Source: Prevotellaceae bacterium UBA2744 (GTDB taxonomy: Bacteria > Bacteroidota > Bacteroidia > Bacteroidales > Bacteroidaceae). Taken from it: a DNA stretch of 60,969 bases. Every line of letters starts with the position of its first letter. The stretch's first letter is position 1. Shown one piece after another: positions 51,849 to 60,950 of the stretch. The stretch spans positions 3,317-64,285 of the forward strand of contig DEJQ01000022.1 of assembly GCA_002353575.1 (NCBI GenBank). Reading direction: 5' to 3'. The translations under genes were made by a program, and so were the position numbers. The notes beneath the pieces are model-generated. The model searched no databases. It had not been told where the DNA came from and saw only the letters and a list, made by a program, of their open reading frames with translations.

Positions 51849-52720
51849 TTGATAATGAGTTTATCACTTCCCTTGGCTTTGAACGACATGTCAAGTCCTT
51901 TTACCGAGTGGGTCAGTGCTCCGAACGATATGAAGTCCACACCGGCTTTAGCGTATGGAATCATATTATCGAATGTGATACCTCCCGACGACTCCGTTTC
52001 GGCTCTTCCTGCCACCAGTTCTACGGCACGCTTCGTATCCTCTGGTGTGAAGTTGTCAAACATAATGCGGTCGCATCCCTCCTGCAGTGCTTCCTCCAGT
52101 TCTTTCCAATTTCTCACCTCGCATTCTATCTTTAGGTTTTTGCCTTTATCCTTGCAATACTGTTTTGCGCGTGATATAGCGTTATGCACACCACCGCAGA
52201 AGTCTATATGGTTATCCTTTAGCAGAATCATGTCAAACAGACCTATTCTGTGGTTCATTCCGCCGCCTATCTTCACGGCTTCCTTCTCCAGCATACGCAT
52301 TCCTGGAGTAGTTTTTCTGGTGTCCAGCACTCTTGTCTTCGTACCTGCATCAATCAGTGCCTGCTGATACTTATGTGTCATGGTGGCAATACCCGACATG
52401 CGTTGCAATATGTTGAGCATCAATCGTTCTGTCTGCAATAGCGACTGCTCTTTTCCCTTAACCGACATCACTATGTCACCAGGTTTTACGTGTGCACCGT
52501 CTTTGATGTACACCTCTACCTGCAGTGTCGGGTCAAACCTGTGAAACACTTCCTTAGCTATTTCCACTCCGGCAAAAATGCCTTCTTCCTTGATGAGCAG
52601 CAGACTCTCTCCCACAGCATCGGCAGGAATGCAGCATAGGGTGGTGTGGTCGCCGTCGCCTATGTCTTCTGCAAAAGCCAGATCGATAAGTTTGTCGTTT
52701 AGTTCCAATACGGATAGCAT
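51845..52720 (-). CDS. nadC: Nicotinate-nucleotide pyrophosphorylase (carboxylating)
   Basis: Converts quinolinate and PRPP to nicotinate mononucleotide in NAD synthesis. The 291 residues show the QPRTase pattern: AFAEDIGDGDHTT, LLQTERLMLNILQRMSGIAT, DTRKTTPGMRMLEKEAVKIGGGMNHRIGLFDMILLKDNH, ECEVRNWKELEEAL, and SSGGITFDNMIPYAKAGVDFIS. nadD lies 7 kb away on the other strand, not in an operon. Downstream it is coupled to the helix-hairpin-helix gene. Confidence 0.93.
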   Translation of the reverse strand: MLSVLELNDKLIDLAFAEDIGDGDHTTLCCIPADAVGESLLLIKEEGIFAGVEIAKEVFHRFDPTLQVEVYIKDGAHVKPGDIVMSVKGKEQSLLQTERLMLNILQRMSGIATMTHKYQQALIDAGTKTRVLDTRKTTPGMRMLEKEAVKIGGGMNHRIGLFDMILLKDNHIDFCGGVHNAISRAKQYCKDKGKNLKIECEVRNWKELEEALQEGCDRIMFDNFTPEDTKRAVELVAGRAETESSGGITFDNMIPYAKAGVDFISFGALTHSVKGLDMSFKAKGSDKLIIK

Positions 52721-52764
52721 GTTATTTTTTTTTTATGTGAACAACAATAGGATGGCATGATTTC

Positions 52765-53247
52765 TTAGAGGAAGAAGCCTAAGCCGACTTTCAGTCCGAA
52801 ACGGCTCTTGTCTCCGAAGTTAGTCATCGACATGTTATAGTAAATACTTGGTTCCAGCATAACGTTATGGTTCAGGAACAGGCAGTAGCCTACCTCTGGT
52901 GCCAGGAAGAAATCGTTATAGCTCTTCCATTCATGCAGATACTTGGCACCGAGTCCCAAGAACAGACCATTCTGTTCTATGTAGTAACGTCCGCGGGCAC
53001 CGACTGAGACTGAATGGGTATCTTTATTGTGAAAGTTAAACCCGACTTCGGCCATTACCATCCAGTCTTTTGCTACCATATAGCCTCCAAGCACATCCAG
53101 TCCCAGATGGAACTTAGTAGTCTCGCTATACGACATGTCAAATCCCGACATCGATGCACCGATATATTTCTTACCTTTTTCAAACTGTGCGAATGCACTT
53201 GAGATGCCGATAGTGGCAAACATCAGAACTAAAGCTAATTTCTTCAT
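52765..53247 (-). CDS. Small outer-membrane beta-barrel protein
   Basis: A 160-residue protein with signal peptide (MKKLALVLMFATIGISSAFA) and about eight alternating strands ending RFGLKVGLGFFL, a barrel-type C-terminus. It resembles the porin-like OmpW/OMP_b-brl proteins of Bacteroidales. No function can be assigned. It follows the small membrane gene by 34 bp and may belong to the cstA transcript. Confidence 0.8.
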   Translation of the reverse strand: MKKLALVLMFATIGISSAFAQFEKGKKYIGASMSGFDMSYSETTKFHLGLDVLGGYMVAKDWMVMAEVGFNFHNKDTHSVSVGARGRYYIEQNGLFLGLGAKYLHEWKSYNDFFLAPEVGYCLFLNHNVMLEPSIYYNMSMTNFGDKSRFGLKVGLGFFL

Positions 53248-53281
53248 TTTCTTTTTATATTATTAGTTGTTGTTATGGATA

Positions 53282-53500
53282 TCAGTTGTTCATTTCGCTT
53301 CCGTGATATTTCTGTCTCAGTTCGTCCTTCTTTTTCAGTGCCACAGTCAGTGCTGCCACGATGACAACATATATGATGATATTAGGCAGATTCTTCATCC
53401 ATGCATTCCACGTTATACCATAATATATATATACGGCGAGTCCAATGCACAGGAAAGCCAGTGGCATCCAGACATACTTTTTTATATTCTTTTGTACCAT
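53282..53500 (-). CDS. Small two-helix membrane protein downstream of cstA
   Basis: A 72-residue protein with two hydrophobic helices (WMPLAFLCIGLAVYIYYGI and IIIYVVIVAALTVAL) and a charged C-terminus. It overlaps the 3' end of cstA by 19 bp, so translation may be coupled. It is not similar to YbdD, the small soluble partner of E. coli CstA. Function unknown; a transporter accessory role is only a guess. Confidence 0.65.
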   Translation of the reverse strand: MVQKNIKKYVWMPLAFLCIGLAVYIYYGITWNAWMKNLPNIIIYVVIVAALTVALKKKDELRQKYHGSEMNN

Positions 53501-54957
53501 GACAGGAAACTACCTAAAAATCCAAGTACTACCACAGCTGTGATAGTGTATGCGTAGTCTGGATCCATACTGAATCCCTCCGGAGCAATCAGAATGTACG
53601 AAGTACATATCGTCGTCATCCACAATGCCGGAATCAGTCCAATGAGCACTTCATATTTCGAGTGTCCGTCGCGTCTGCATCTCAGTCCAAGCCATACTGT
53701 TATTGCCCAGAGTGTAAATACCGACAGAGTTTGGTTTGTCCATGCAAAGTATCTCCACAGGATGTCGAAGTTTACAGCCATCAGCACTGCTGCCAAGATG
53801 AACAGTGGCAGCGACAGCAGTACTCGCTTATACACCTTGTTCTGCTTGTAGTGCAGGAAGTCGGCAGCAATGAGTCGTGCAGAGCGGAATGCGGTATCGC
53901 CCGAAGTGATCGGTGCGGCTACTACGCCAAGCACGGCCAGCACAGCACCGACGCTGCCCAGCCAATTGTTGCATATATTGTTTACGAGCAGTGCCGGTGA
54001 AAGTTTTCCAGTCTCGGGGATAGTCATTGCGTTCAGCAGTTTTTCGTATGGAGTGTCACCTGCCACATTCAGACTGTCAGCAAATTTTATTGCTGCAGCA
54101 GCCCAAATCATTGCTACGATTCCTTCCGTAATCATAGATCCGTAGAAGATAGGTCGTCCGTACTTTTCGTTCTTCATGCATCGTGCCATCATTGGCGACT
54201 GTGTAGCATGGAAACCGCTCACTGCTCCGCAGGCGATAGTGATGAAAAGTCCTGGAAATAGCGGCATTACTGATTTTGGGTGGTGGTTAGTGAAGGCTTC
54301 CGTAATTTCGGGTATCTGACCTTCCTCTGTGAATATTCCATATGTCAGTCCGACAGCCATAGCGAGCAGAGCCACACCGAACGCAGGGTATATCTTGCCG
54401 ATAATCTTATCGATAGGCATCAGTGTAGCCAATATGTAATATGCAAAGATGATGATTACCCAGAAATTTTTTGAGAACAGGAATCCCTGTGTTGGCACCA
54501 TTGCATCGAGCAGGTCGGCTGGGGTGGTCACAAACACTGCTCCTACCACTATCATCAGTACCAGCGAAAGTACACGCAGCAGCTGTCTTGGAAGATTTCC
54601 CAGATTGTCACCTACAATCTCGGGCAGACTGGCACCGTTCATTCTCAGTGAAATCATACCCGACATATAGTCGTGCATTGCTCCGCCGAAGATACATCCA
54701 AGCACAATCCATAAGAAAGCTGCCGGGCCGAACAGAATACCCTGAATGGCACCGAAGATAGGTCCCGTGCCGGCGATGTTCAGAAATTGAATTAGATACA
54801 CTTTCCATGTAGCCATGGGAATATAGTCCACTCCGTCCTGGCATGTATAACATGGAGTTGTTCTCGTTGGATCTGAACCGAAAATGTGGTCCACCAGCTT
54901 GCCGTAAAGCAGATAGCCGAGAATCAGGCATAATAATGCTGAAGTAAAAGAAATCAT
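53482..54957 (-). CDS. cstA: Carbon starvation protein CstA family, pyruvate/peptide transporter
   Basis: A 491-residue inner-membrane transporter of the CstA/BtsT family, known to import pyruvate or peptides during nutrient stress. It is shorter than E. coli CstA (~700). Signatures: YTCQDGVDYIPMATWKVYLIQFLNIAGTGPIFGAIQG split across residues 38-75, GAMHDYMSGMISLR, HATQSPMMARCM and SGDTAFRSARLI. Minus-strand TAATTTTG at 54984-54991 is the likely -7 box. The two following small genes may share its transcript. Confidence 0.9.
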   Translation of the reverse strand: MISFTSALLCLILGYLLYGKLVDHIFGSDPTRTTPCYTCQDGVDYIPMATWKVYLIQFLNIAGTGPIFGAIQGILFGPAAFLWIVLGCIFGGAMHDYMSGMISLRMNGASLPEIVGDNLGNLPRQLLRVLSLVLMIVVGAVFVTTPADLLDAMVPTQGFLFSKNFWVIIIFAYYILATLMPIDKIIGKIYPAFGVALLAMAVGLTYGIFTEEGQIPEITEAFTNHHPKSVMPLFPGLFITIACGAVSGFHATQSPMMARCMKNEKYGRPIFYGSMITEGIVAMIWAAAAIKFADSLNVAGDTPYEKLLNAMTIPETGKLSPALLVNNICNNWLGSVGAVLAVLGVVAAPITSGDTAFRSARLIAADFLHYKQNKVYKRVLLSLPLFILAAVLMAVNFDILWRYFAWTNQTLSVFTLWAITVWLGLRCRRDGHSKYEVLIGLIPALWMTTICTSYILIAPEGFSMDPDYAYTITAVVVLGFLGSFLSWYKRI

Positions 54958-54983
54958 TGTATTACTAATTATGATATTTTTTG

Positions 54984-54991
54984 CAAAATTA
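54984..54991 (-). promoter_or_regulatory. -7 box of cstA
   Basis: Minus-strand TAATTTTG, 27 bp before the cstA start. Confidence 0.5.
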
Positions 54992-55065
54992 CGGAAAATT
55001 ACCCATTCAGCCCCGTCATCTATTCTTAATTTATTTTAAATTGCTGTCTTTTCGTATTTTATTTC

Positions 55066-55073
55066 TAACTTTG
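55066..55073 (+). promoter_or_regulatory. -7 box of glycosyl-hydrolase-like gene
   Basis: TAACTTTG followed by C, 17 bp before the ATG at 55090, a very short leader. Confidence 0.5.
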
Positions 55074-55089
55074 CAAAAAATAGAACTTT

Positions 55090-56688
55090 ATGACAAATCA
55101 TTTGAGTCGTGTTATTACATATTGTCAACAGTTTATTCTAAGCCGTCTGACCCTCCTGAACCTATTCTTTCTCTTTTCTTTTCTGGCTCAGGCTCAGTTT
55201 CTGCCCTACGAGAGCATCGATGCCCATCCCAAGTACGAAACCCGTGCCGTATGGCTCACCACCATAGGCGGCCTCGACTGGCCCAGACAGTGTGCCTACG
55301 ATGCAGCCACAACCCGATTGCAGAAAGCCGAACTCTGTCGCATCCTCGACTACTATCAGCAGATTCACATCAACACAGTCATCTTCCAGACCCGTGTACG
55401 CGGATCTGTACTCTATCCGTCTCAGTACGAACCCTGGTACGGCTATCTCACAGGCACCCCCGGCAAGGCTCCCCTCTACGACCCCCTGCAGTTTTGCATC
55501 GACGAGTGTCATCGTCGCGGTATGGAACTACATGCATGGGTCGTATGCATCCCTCTGGGTAAGGTTTCGGAACAGAAAAAGTACGGCAGTAGCGGCATTC
55601 TCCGCCGTCGTCCTGAACTCTGCAAGATTGTCGGCAAAGAAGTCTTTATGGTTCCCGGCAATCCGAAGACAGCCGACTACATAGCCTCCATCTGTCGTGA
55701 GATAGCTGAGCGCTACGACATTGATGGCATCTCACTCGACTACATCCGTTATCCTGAGAAGGAATTCAAGTTCTCCGACAACAATCTCTACAAAGGCAGT
55801 CCTTCAGGACTATCCGACTGGAAACGCGAGAACATAACCCGCATCGTGCGCCGCATCCACGATGAAGTGAAAGCCGTGAAGCCTTGGGTGAAGCTGAGCA
55901 GTTCGCCTGTTGGAAAATACGACAACACCCGTCGTTACTCTTCAGGTGGTTGGAACTGCTATTCAGCCGTCTTCCAGGATCCTCGACAGTGGTTGCGCGA
56001 CGACCTTCAGGACATGCTCTTCCCCATGATGTATTTTCAGGGCACCCACTTCTATCCCTTCCTCTACGACTGGCAGGAGAACCGGTACGGTCACCCCGTT
56101 GTGCCCGGTCTGGGTATTTACTTCCTCGACCCTCGCGAAGGGCGCTGGATGCTCAGCCAGGTGCGTGCAGAGATGCATTCCGCCCGTCGCAGCGAGATTG
56201 GCGGCATAGCGTTCTATCGCAGCGAATTCCTCATTCGCAACGTACAGGGAATCTACGATGCCTGTCGCGATGAGTTCTTCCCTCATCCTGCACTCACATC
56301 CCGCATGACGTGGATGCCTGGTTACTTCCAGCTTCCTTCCGTGCCTACGTCCCTTCAGTGTTCTCCCGGTCGTCTTTCCTGGCAGGGTGATGCCTATTGC
56401 TATAATGTGTATGGCAGCAACGAATATCCCGTCGATTGCAGTCGGGCTGAGAACCTCGTGGCAGCCCGCATCCTTTCTACTGCCTACGAACCGCAGGGTA
56501 GGGCAGGCGGACGTCGTTTCTATGCCGTCACGGCCTGCAACCGCTATGGAGCCGAAACCGAACCGCTCCAGCAGTCCTTCTCTGCTAAGGGCGACTCTCT
56601 CAGGCAACTCAACGTCAGCTACCTCATCAATCGTGACCTGAAGGGGACAAAGAAATCTAAAAAATCAAAGAGGAAACGCCGTAAGTAA
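55090..56688 (+). CDS. GHL10/DUF187-type glycosyl-hydrolase-like protein
   Basis: A 532-residue exported protein. The signal peptide is long (to about residue 35, FLFSFLAQAQ). The TIM-barrel starts KYETRAVWLTTIGGLDWPR, followed by INTVIFQTRVRGSVLYPS, DGISLDYIRYPEKEF, KPWVKLSSSPVGKYD and DDLQDMLFPMMYFQG, typical of the YngK-like family thought to act on glycans or peptidoglycan. A fibronectin-like C-terminal part ends in a basic tail (KSKKSKRKRRK). Catalytic activity is not proven for the family. Confidence 0.85.
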   Translation: MTNHLSRVITYCQQFILSRLTLLNLFFLFSFLAQAQFLPYESIDAHPKYETRAVWLTTIGGLDWPRQCAYDAATTRLQKAELCRILDYYQQIHINTVIFQTRVRGSVLYPSQYEPWYGYLTGTPGKAPLYDPLQFCIDECHRRGMELHAWVVCIPLGKVSEQKKYGSSGILRRRPELCKIVGKEVFMVPGNPKTADYIASICREIAERYDIDGISLDYIRYPEKEFKFSDNNLYKGSPSGLSDWKRENITRIVRRIHDEVKAVKPWVKLSSSPVGKYDNTRRYSSGGWNCYSAVFQDPRQWLRDDLQDMLFPMMYFQGTHFYPFLYDWQENRYGHPVVPGLGIYFLDPREGRWMLSQVRAEMHSARRSEIGGIAFYRSEFLIRNVQGIYDACRDEFFPHPALTSRMTWMPGYFQLPSVPTSLQCSPGRLSWQGDAYCYNVYGSNEYPVDCSRAENLVAARILSTAYEPQGRAGGRRFYAVTACNRYGAETEPLQQSFSAKGDSLRQLNVSYLINRDLKGTKKSKKSKRKRRK

Positions 56689-56699
56689 TCCCCCACGGC

Positions 56700-57623
56700 T
56701 TACGGCTTATAGTCGATACAGAGCCTTCCGTCCCTCACTACAGCCTCGAATCCGTGTTCACGGTCTGGTGTGAGCATCACGTTTGCCCCGCTGCCATACT
56801 TTTCGTATAGCATCAGAGCCAGTATTCCCATATTCATCCTGAAGTTTATCTCCACTACGGGGTGTAGCCTGCCGTCGTCGGTTGTCAGCATGTCTATACC
56901 CACAAATCCCCTATAGGCGGTCTTGCCCAGCTCTGCCTTATGATATTCCGTCAGAGCCGTCAACATCCCCTCCGGCACGTCAATCATGCTGCGCAGCCTT
57001 TCCTGGCTATCTACAATATTATATTGGTACGTGCCGTTCCGGTCAGCCGCGAACACGCTATATCCCAGAAACTCCACCGTCCCATCCTTCTCCACTCGGA
57101 ACTCCATCGCGCAGTCCTGCCGCTTGTTGCCGTAGAACCTGTCTGCCACATAACCTCCCTGTGCCGTCAGCAGTCCTGTGAGCCTCTCCCTCAGGTGTGC
57201 CCTGCTCAGCCCGTCGGCAGTGAATATCCCTCGTCCCGACGAAGACCACAGCGACTTGTATATTCTCTCCTCCTTCGCCTCTCCGATGCTCGTGCAGAAC
57301 TCCATTTCCCTGCCCAGCAGCCTGTCCGAGGGCACTGCCTGCAGCAGCTTCTTCAGGTATCCGCACGAAAACTCCCTGCTTGCCAGCCGTCTCACCTCTC
57401 TCAGCCACTCGTCGCTGGGTAGCAGCGCCTCCTCCACCCCCATCTTCTCGTATTTCTGCTTCGTAGCCAGACTCCATCCCCAGGGTCCCTCCTCCCAGCA
57501 TAGTGCCAGTGCCTGCAGATCCGTCTCCATCTGCCTGATGCGCTTGGGCGGAGTATATTCCCTCACGTTGGCAGCCAGAGCCATATCGTTCGACGGATTG
57601 AATAGCGTTGGCAGTCTGTACAT
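56700..57623 (-). CDS. ATP-grasp-like protein of unknown function
   Basis: A 307-residue cytosolic protein starting MYRLPTLFNPSNDMALAAN (start at 57623; the longer reading adds a basic leader with no support). Features that suggest an ATP-grasp fold are SLWSSSGRGIF, DCAMEFRVEKDGTVEFLGYSVF and GFVGIDMLTTDDGRLHPVVEINFRMNMG, where the Glu and Asn would bind metal. No substrate partner is nearby. It converges on the glycosyl-hydrolase-like gene with only 11 bp between. Confidence 0.7.
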   Translation of the reverse strand: MYRLPTLFNPSNDMALAANVREYTPPKRIRQMETDLQALALCWEEGPWGWSLATKQKYEKMGVEEALLPSDEWLREVRRLASREFSCGYLKKLLQAVPSDRLLGREMEFCTSIGEAKEERIYKSLWSSSGRGIFTADGLSRAHLRERLTGLLTAQGGYVADRFYGNKRQDCAMEFRVEKDGTVEFLGYSVFAADRNGTYQYNIVDSQERLRSMIDVPEGMLTALTEYHKAELGKTAYRGFVGIDMLTTDDGRLHPVVEINFRMNMGILALMLYEKYGSGANVMLTPDREHGFEAVVRDGRLCIDYKP

Positions 57624-57689
57624 TGTGTGTATTTTTCTCTTGTTAAATAAAAATCGAAGCAAAGTAACGGATATTTTTCCAACTTTTTG

Positions 57690-57697
57690 TAGCTTTG
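57690..57697 (+). promoter_or_regulatory. -7 box of fetA-like gene
   Basis: TAGCTTTG followed by C, 67 bp before the start at 57764; -33 element not clear. Confidence 0.45.
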
Positions 57698-57763
57698 CAG
57701 TAGAAAGTTTACAAACCTCATGAAACTATCCGGCGAACTTCTGTCTATTACATACTCATCTCC

Positions 57764-58390
57764 ATGCTGACCATTCAGAATCTCAATATATCATTCGATG
57801 CGAAACCCATTGTCACCGGCTTATCCCTGCACATAGCCGATGGCGAAGTCCTGTGCCTTCGTGGCGAGTCGGGTAGCGGCAAGACCTCCGTCTTGCGAGC
57901 CGTCCTCGGCTTCACCGACTATCAGGGCACCGTCACACTCGACAGCCAGCTCCTCACTCCGCGCAACATATCCACCCTGCGTCAGCAGATGGCATACGTG
58001 CCGCAGGACTTCCTAATGCCCTGCGACACCGTCAGTCAGATGGTCCAGAGCATCCTCCAGCTGCGTGCAAACAACTCTCCCTCCATCACCCACGAAGCCC
58101 TCATGACCCAGTGGACACACCTCGGACTCTCCCCCTCGCTCTACGACCAGCAGGCGCGCCAACTCTCCGGCGGACAGCGGCAGCGCATCATGCTCTCCCT
58201 CGTCGGACTCCTCCACAAGCGACTCCTCCTACTCGACGAACCCACCTCGGCACTCGATGCCGAATCCACCCGTCTTGTTGCCCGGTACGTGCGCCGTCTG
58301 GCACATACTCAACAGATGCCAGTCCTCGCCGTGTCCCATTCCGACCTCTTTGCCGAAATGAGCGACGAAACGATGCTTCTCCAACAGTAA
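57764..58390 (+). CDS. fetA: ABC transporter ATP-binding protein, FetA-like
   Basis: A 208-residue ABC ATPase with Walker A GESGSGKTS, Q-loop YVPQDF, signature LSGGQRQR, Walker B RLLLLDEPTSALD and switch His in AVSHSDL. Its short length and the permease that follows match FetA of the FetAB system (YbbL), which in E. coli exports iron and protects against peroxide. The 122-bp gap before the permease holds two AT-rich direct repeats. Confidence 0.82.
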   Translation: MLTIQNLNISFDAKPIVTGLSLHIADGEVLCLRGESGSGKTSVLRAVLGFTDYQGTVTLDSQLLTPRNISTLRQQMAYVPQDFLMPCDTVSQMVQSILQLRANNSPSITHEALMTQWTHLGLSPSLYDQQARQLSGGQRQRIMLSLVGLLHKRLLLLDEPTSALDAESTRLVARYVRRLAHTQQMPVLAVSHSDLFAEMSDETMLLQQ

Positions 58391-58432
58391 TTACAAATTA
58401 TCACCAATAATCGAATCAATAAAATTATTTTT

Positions 58433-58502
58433 AATTATCGATAATTATTGTTTGGTAGGAAAAAGGAAAAAATTATTGTCAAATTATTGATAATTATTGT
58501 TT
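58433..58502. repeat. Two 21-bp AT-rich direct repeats before fetB-like gene
   Basis: AATTATCGATAATTATTG plus TTT (58433-58453) and AATTATTGATAATTATTG plus TTT (58482-58502) differ at one base and start 49 bp apart. Each holds TGATAAT- or CGATAATTATT-type words recalling Fur boxes; the first contains the perfect palindrome AATTATCGATAATT. Confidence 0.7.
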
Positions 58503-58512
58503 AAAGAATACG

Positions 58513-59286
58513 ATGACCGATATCTCCATCCTTGGCCTTGGGCTCGGACTCCTGCTGATGCTCATTCCGCTGCTTATCTTTGCCCGCCTGCGGGTACTCC
58601 TGGTACATTCCACACTCCAGGGACTCATCCGTATGATTGTGCAACTCTACCTCGTAGGTCTCTACCTGCAATACCTCTTCCAGCTCGACCGCTGGTACAT
58701 CAATGTCCTGTGGGCTCTCATCATGACCTGCGTTGCTACAGGCACAGCCCTTCAGCGCACCCGCCTGCGTCCGTCCATGCTTGCCGTACCCGTCTTTGTC
58801 GGTTTCCTTGTTGCCGGCCTGCTCGTAGGCATCTACTTCCTTGCCCTCGTACTTCAGCTCGACAACATCTTCGAGGCGCAATACTTCATCCCCATCTTCG
58901 GACTCCTGCTCGGCAACATGCTCGGCGTCAACATACTCGCCCTCGACACCTTCGTGGGTACCCTCCATCGCGAGCAGCATATGTACTACTACCTTCTGGG
59001 CAACGGAGCCACCTCCTGGGAGGCGTCCCTGCAGCCTCTGCGCAGTGCCATACAGAAAGCCTTCAACCCCTGCATAGCCAATATGGCAGTCATGGGACTC
59101 GTCTCCATGCCTGGCACTATGATCGGACAGATTCTCGGCGGCTCATCCCCCGCCACAGCCATCCGCTACCAGATGATGATAGTCATCATCACCTTCGTAG
59201 CCTCAATCATATCACTCATGCTGACCCTTCTCCTTGTCCGTCCCCAACTTTTCGACCGTCAAGGCAGAATCATGGTTAACGCATAA
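58513..59286 (+). CDS. fetB: ABC transporter permease, FetB-like
   Basis: A 257-residue membrane protein with about seven helices and the FetB/YbbM signature: STLQGLIRMIVQLYLVGLYLQYLF, FIPIFGLLLGNMLGVNILALD, ATSWEASLQPLRSAIQKAFNPCIANMAVMGLVSMPGTMIGQILGG and TAIRYQMMIVIITF. With the ATPase it would form an exporter of iron or another metal. Substrate is inferred from the E. coli pair only. Positioned 122 bp after fetA. Confidence 0.85.
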   Translation: MTDISILGLGLGLLLMLIPLLIFARLRVLLVHSTLQGLIRMIVQLYLVGLYLQYLFQLDRWYINVLWALIMTCVATGTALQRTRLRPSMLAVPVFVGFLVAGLLVGIYFLALVLQLDNIFEAQYFIPIFGLLLGNMLGVNILALDTFVGTLHREQHMYYYLLGNGATSWEASLQPLRSAIQKAFNPCIANMAVMGLVSMPGTMIGQILGGSSPATAIRYQMMIVIITFVASIISLMLTLLLVRPQLFDRQGRIMVNA

Positions 59287-59429
59287 TTCGTAATGCATAA
59301 TTGCCTGCGGGTAGCGTTGATATGAAACAATAATTTTTGATAATTCAAAATGATTATTATTAGTAATGATTTGTAATTATTGTCAGAGACAGAAAGAATA
59401 AAGAAATTTGCATTATTATTGAAAAAACT

Positions 59430-59993
59430 ATGAAAATTGGAATCTACGGCGGCTCATTCAACCCCGTGCATCGTGGTCATACCGAACTGGCGCGCGCCCT
59501 TGTCCGCCAGGGGCTCGTCGATCAGGTATGGCTCATGGTTTCGCCCCTCAACCCTTTGAAAGAAGCTAACCGAAGTGAATATGCCAGTTACGACGACCGA
59601 GTCCGCATGGCACAGCTTGCCACAGCCGACATCGACGGGGTAGTGGTGTCCGACTTCGAGCGCCCCCTTCCTGTTCCCAGCTACACCATAACCACCCTCC
59701 ACGCCCTGGAGAAAGCATACCCCCAGCATCAGTTCGTACTGGTCGTAGGAGCCGACAACTGGCAGCACTTCGGCCGTTGGTACCAGTCGGACGAAATCCG
59801 CCGCTGCTATCCCATCCTCGTATATAAGCGTCCCGGCTACGAAGTCACCGACGTCCCGACCGTCGATACCCCCCTCTACGACATCAGTTCAACCCGGTTG
59901 CGCGCCGCCCTTCGTCAGGGTGCCGACACCGCCGGGTGGCTCCATCCCCAGGTAGTGCAGTATATAAAGGAAAAAGGAATCTACATCCAGTGA
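59430..59993 (+). CDS. nadD: Nicotinate-nucleotide adenylyltransferase
   Basis: Transfers AMP from ATP to nicotinate mononucleotide in NAD synthesis. The 187 residues contain the nucleotidyltransferase start GIYGGSFNPVHRGHTELAR, VWLMVSPLNPLKEAN, VLVVGADNWQHFGRW and the second motif DISSTRLRAALRQG. The gene precedes the SprT-like gene by 17 bp. The 143-bp upstream gap is AT-rich with TGATAATT and ATGATTATTATT words similar to those before fetB. Confidence 0.92.
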   Translation: MKIGIYGGSFNPVHRGHTELARALVRQGLVDQVWLMVSPLNPLKEANRSEYASYDDRVRMAQLATADIDGVVVSDFERPLPVPSYTITTLHALEKAYPQHQFVLVVGADNWQHFGRWYQSDEIRRCYPILVYKRPGYEVTDVPTVDTPLYDISSTRLRAALRQGADTAGWLHPQVVQYIKEKGIYIQ

Positions 59994-60010
59994 CAGGTAC
60001 GCAGGCTTAA

Positions 60011-60697
60011 ATGAAAGCAACCATTCCTTACATAGAGCAGAAATTCGAGGAGTTCAACCGCAAGATGTTTGGCGGCAGGCTTCCTAAGATTCCTGTGGAA
60101 TTGAGCGATGCCAAGACATTCTTAGGACAGTGCGTATATAAGAAGCGCAGGAAACTTTTCGGTAAGGCAGAACTATACGATTTCAGACTCCGCATCAATA
60201 TCCGCATTGACCTGCCCGAACGGGACGTGGAGGACACCATCATCCACGAGATGATTCACTATTACATCGGGTATAATCGGCTGGAAGACACCTCGGCACA
60301 CGGTCCGTTGTTTCTTGCAATCATGAACGAGATAAACCGTAAGTTCGGCAGGAATCTCACAGTGTCGCATAAGAGCACCAAAGAGCAGCGCGAACAACTG
60401 CAGGACAAACGTAGCCGTCATCATGTGATAGCCGTAGTGACCTTCCACGATGGCAGGACTGGTATTAAAGTCCTGCCGCGAGTACTCAGAAGCATCCTCC
60501 ATTATTACAATAATGTGTTGGTAAACGGCGAAGTCCTTTCCATTCAGCTATACATGAGCAATAACGTATTCTTCAACCGCTACCCTAATTCATCTGCCCT
60601 GAAAGTATATTTCTTAGACGCTGATGAAATCAATAGGCAATTGGAGGGTGCGGAAAAGATGGTATGCGACGGTAGGACTATCAAAAGAAACCAGTAA
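60011..60697 (+). CDS. SprT-like zinc metalloprotease domain protein
   Basis: A 228-residue protein of the SprT-like family. The zinc site is DTIIHEMIHYYIGYN (HExxH) with a third His in SAHGPLF. The N-terminal EEFNRKMFGGRLPKIPVELSDAK is also typical. The eukaryotic relative Spartan cuts DNA-protein crosslinks; the bacterial role is unknown. The C-terminal ~90 residues are a beta-rich part without the usual zinc ribbon. Probably co-transcribed with nadD. Confidence 0.85.
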   Translation: MKATIPYIEQKFEEFNRKMFGGRLPKIPVELSDAKTFLGQCVYKKRRKLFGKAELYDFRLRINIRIDLPERDVEDTIIHEMIHYYIGYNRLEDTSAHGPLFLAIMNEINRKFGRNLTVSHKSTKEQREQLQDKRSRHHVIAVVTFHDGRTGIKVLPRVLRSILHYYNNVLVNGEVLSIQLYMSNNVFFNRYPNSSALKVYFLDADEINRQLEGAEKMVCDGRTIKRNQ

Positions 60698-60723
60698 ACT
60701 GACAACCAACTTCCGCGGACTAC

Positions 60724-60800
60724 ATGTTCGTCCAATGTTCGTCCAATGTTCGTTCAATGCTCGTCCAATGCTCGTTCAATGCTCGTTCAATGTTCCTACA
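60724..60800. repeat. 11-bp minisatellite, seven units
   Basis: Seven head-to-tail units of ATGTTCGTCCA-type sequence with C/T changes at two positions (ATGCTCGTTCA and so on); the last unit is degenerate. No spacers, so it is not a CRISPR array. Confidence 0.9.
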
Positions 60801-60879
60801 AAGCTGGCAACATATAGCTATGTCCTATTTAATCGTCCGTCAACTCACTTCAATCGTAAGACGTAAAACTTACAACCCG

Positions 60880-60950
60880 AATTAGCGAACTACCTAACAC
60901 ATAACTAACACGTAGCACTTAACACCTAACACGTAACGCAAACACTTAAT
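60880..60950. repeat. Degenerate AACAC(C/G)TA repeat
   Basis: Repeated words CTAACACATAACTAACACG, CTTAACACCTAACACGTAAC and CAAACACTTAA. The period is irregular. No coding potential is evident. Confidence 0.45.

Noticed and set aside
51831..52367. Long reading frames opposite nadC and in other places opposite large genes
   Set aside because: They are antisense shadows with no family features, signal or promoter; the recognised gene on the other strand explains the open frame.
60724..60950. CRISPR array
   Set aside because: Repeats are 11 bp without spacers and no cas gene is in the window.
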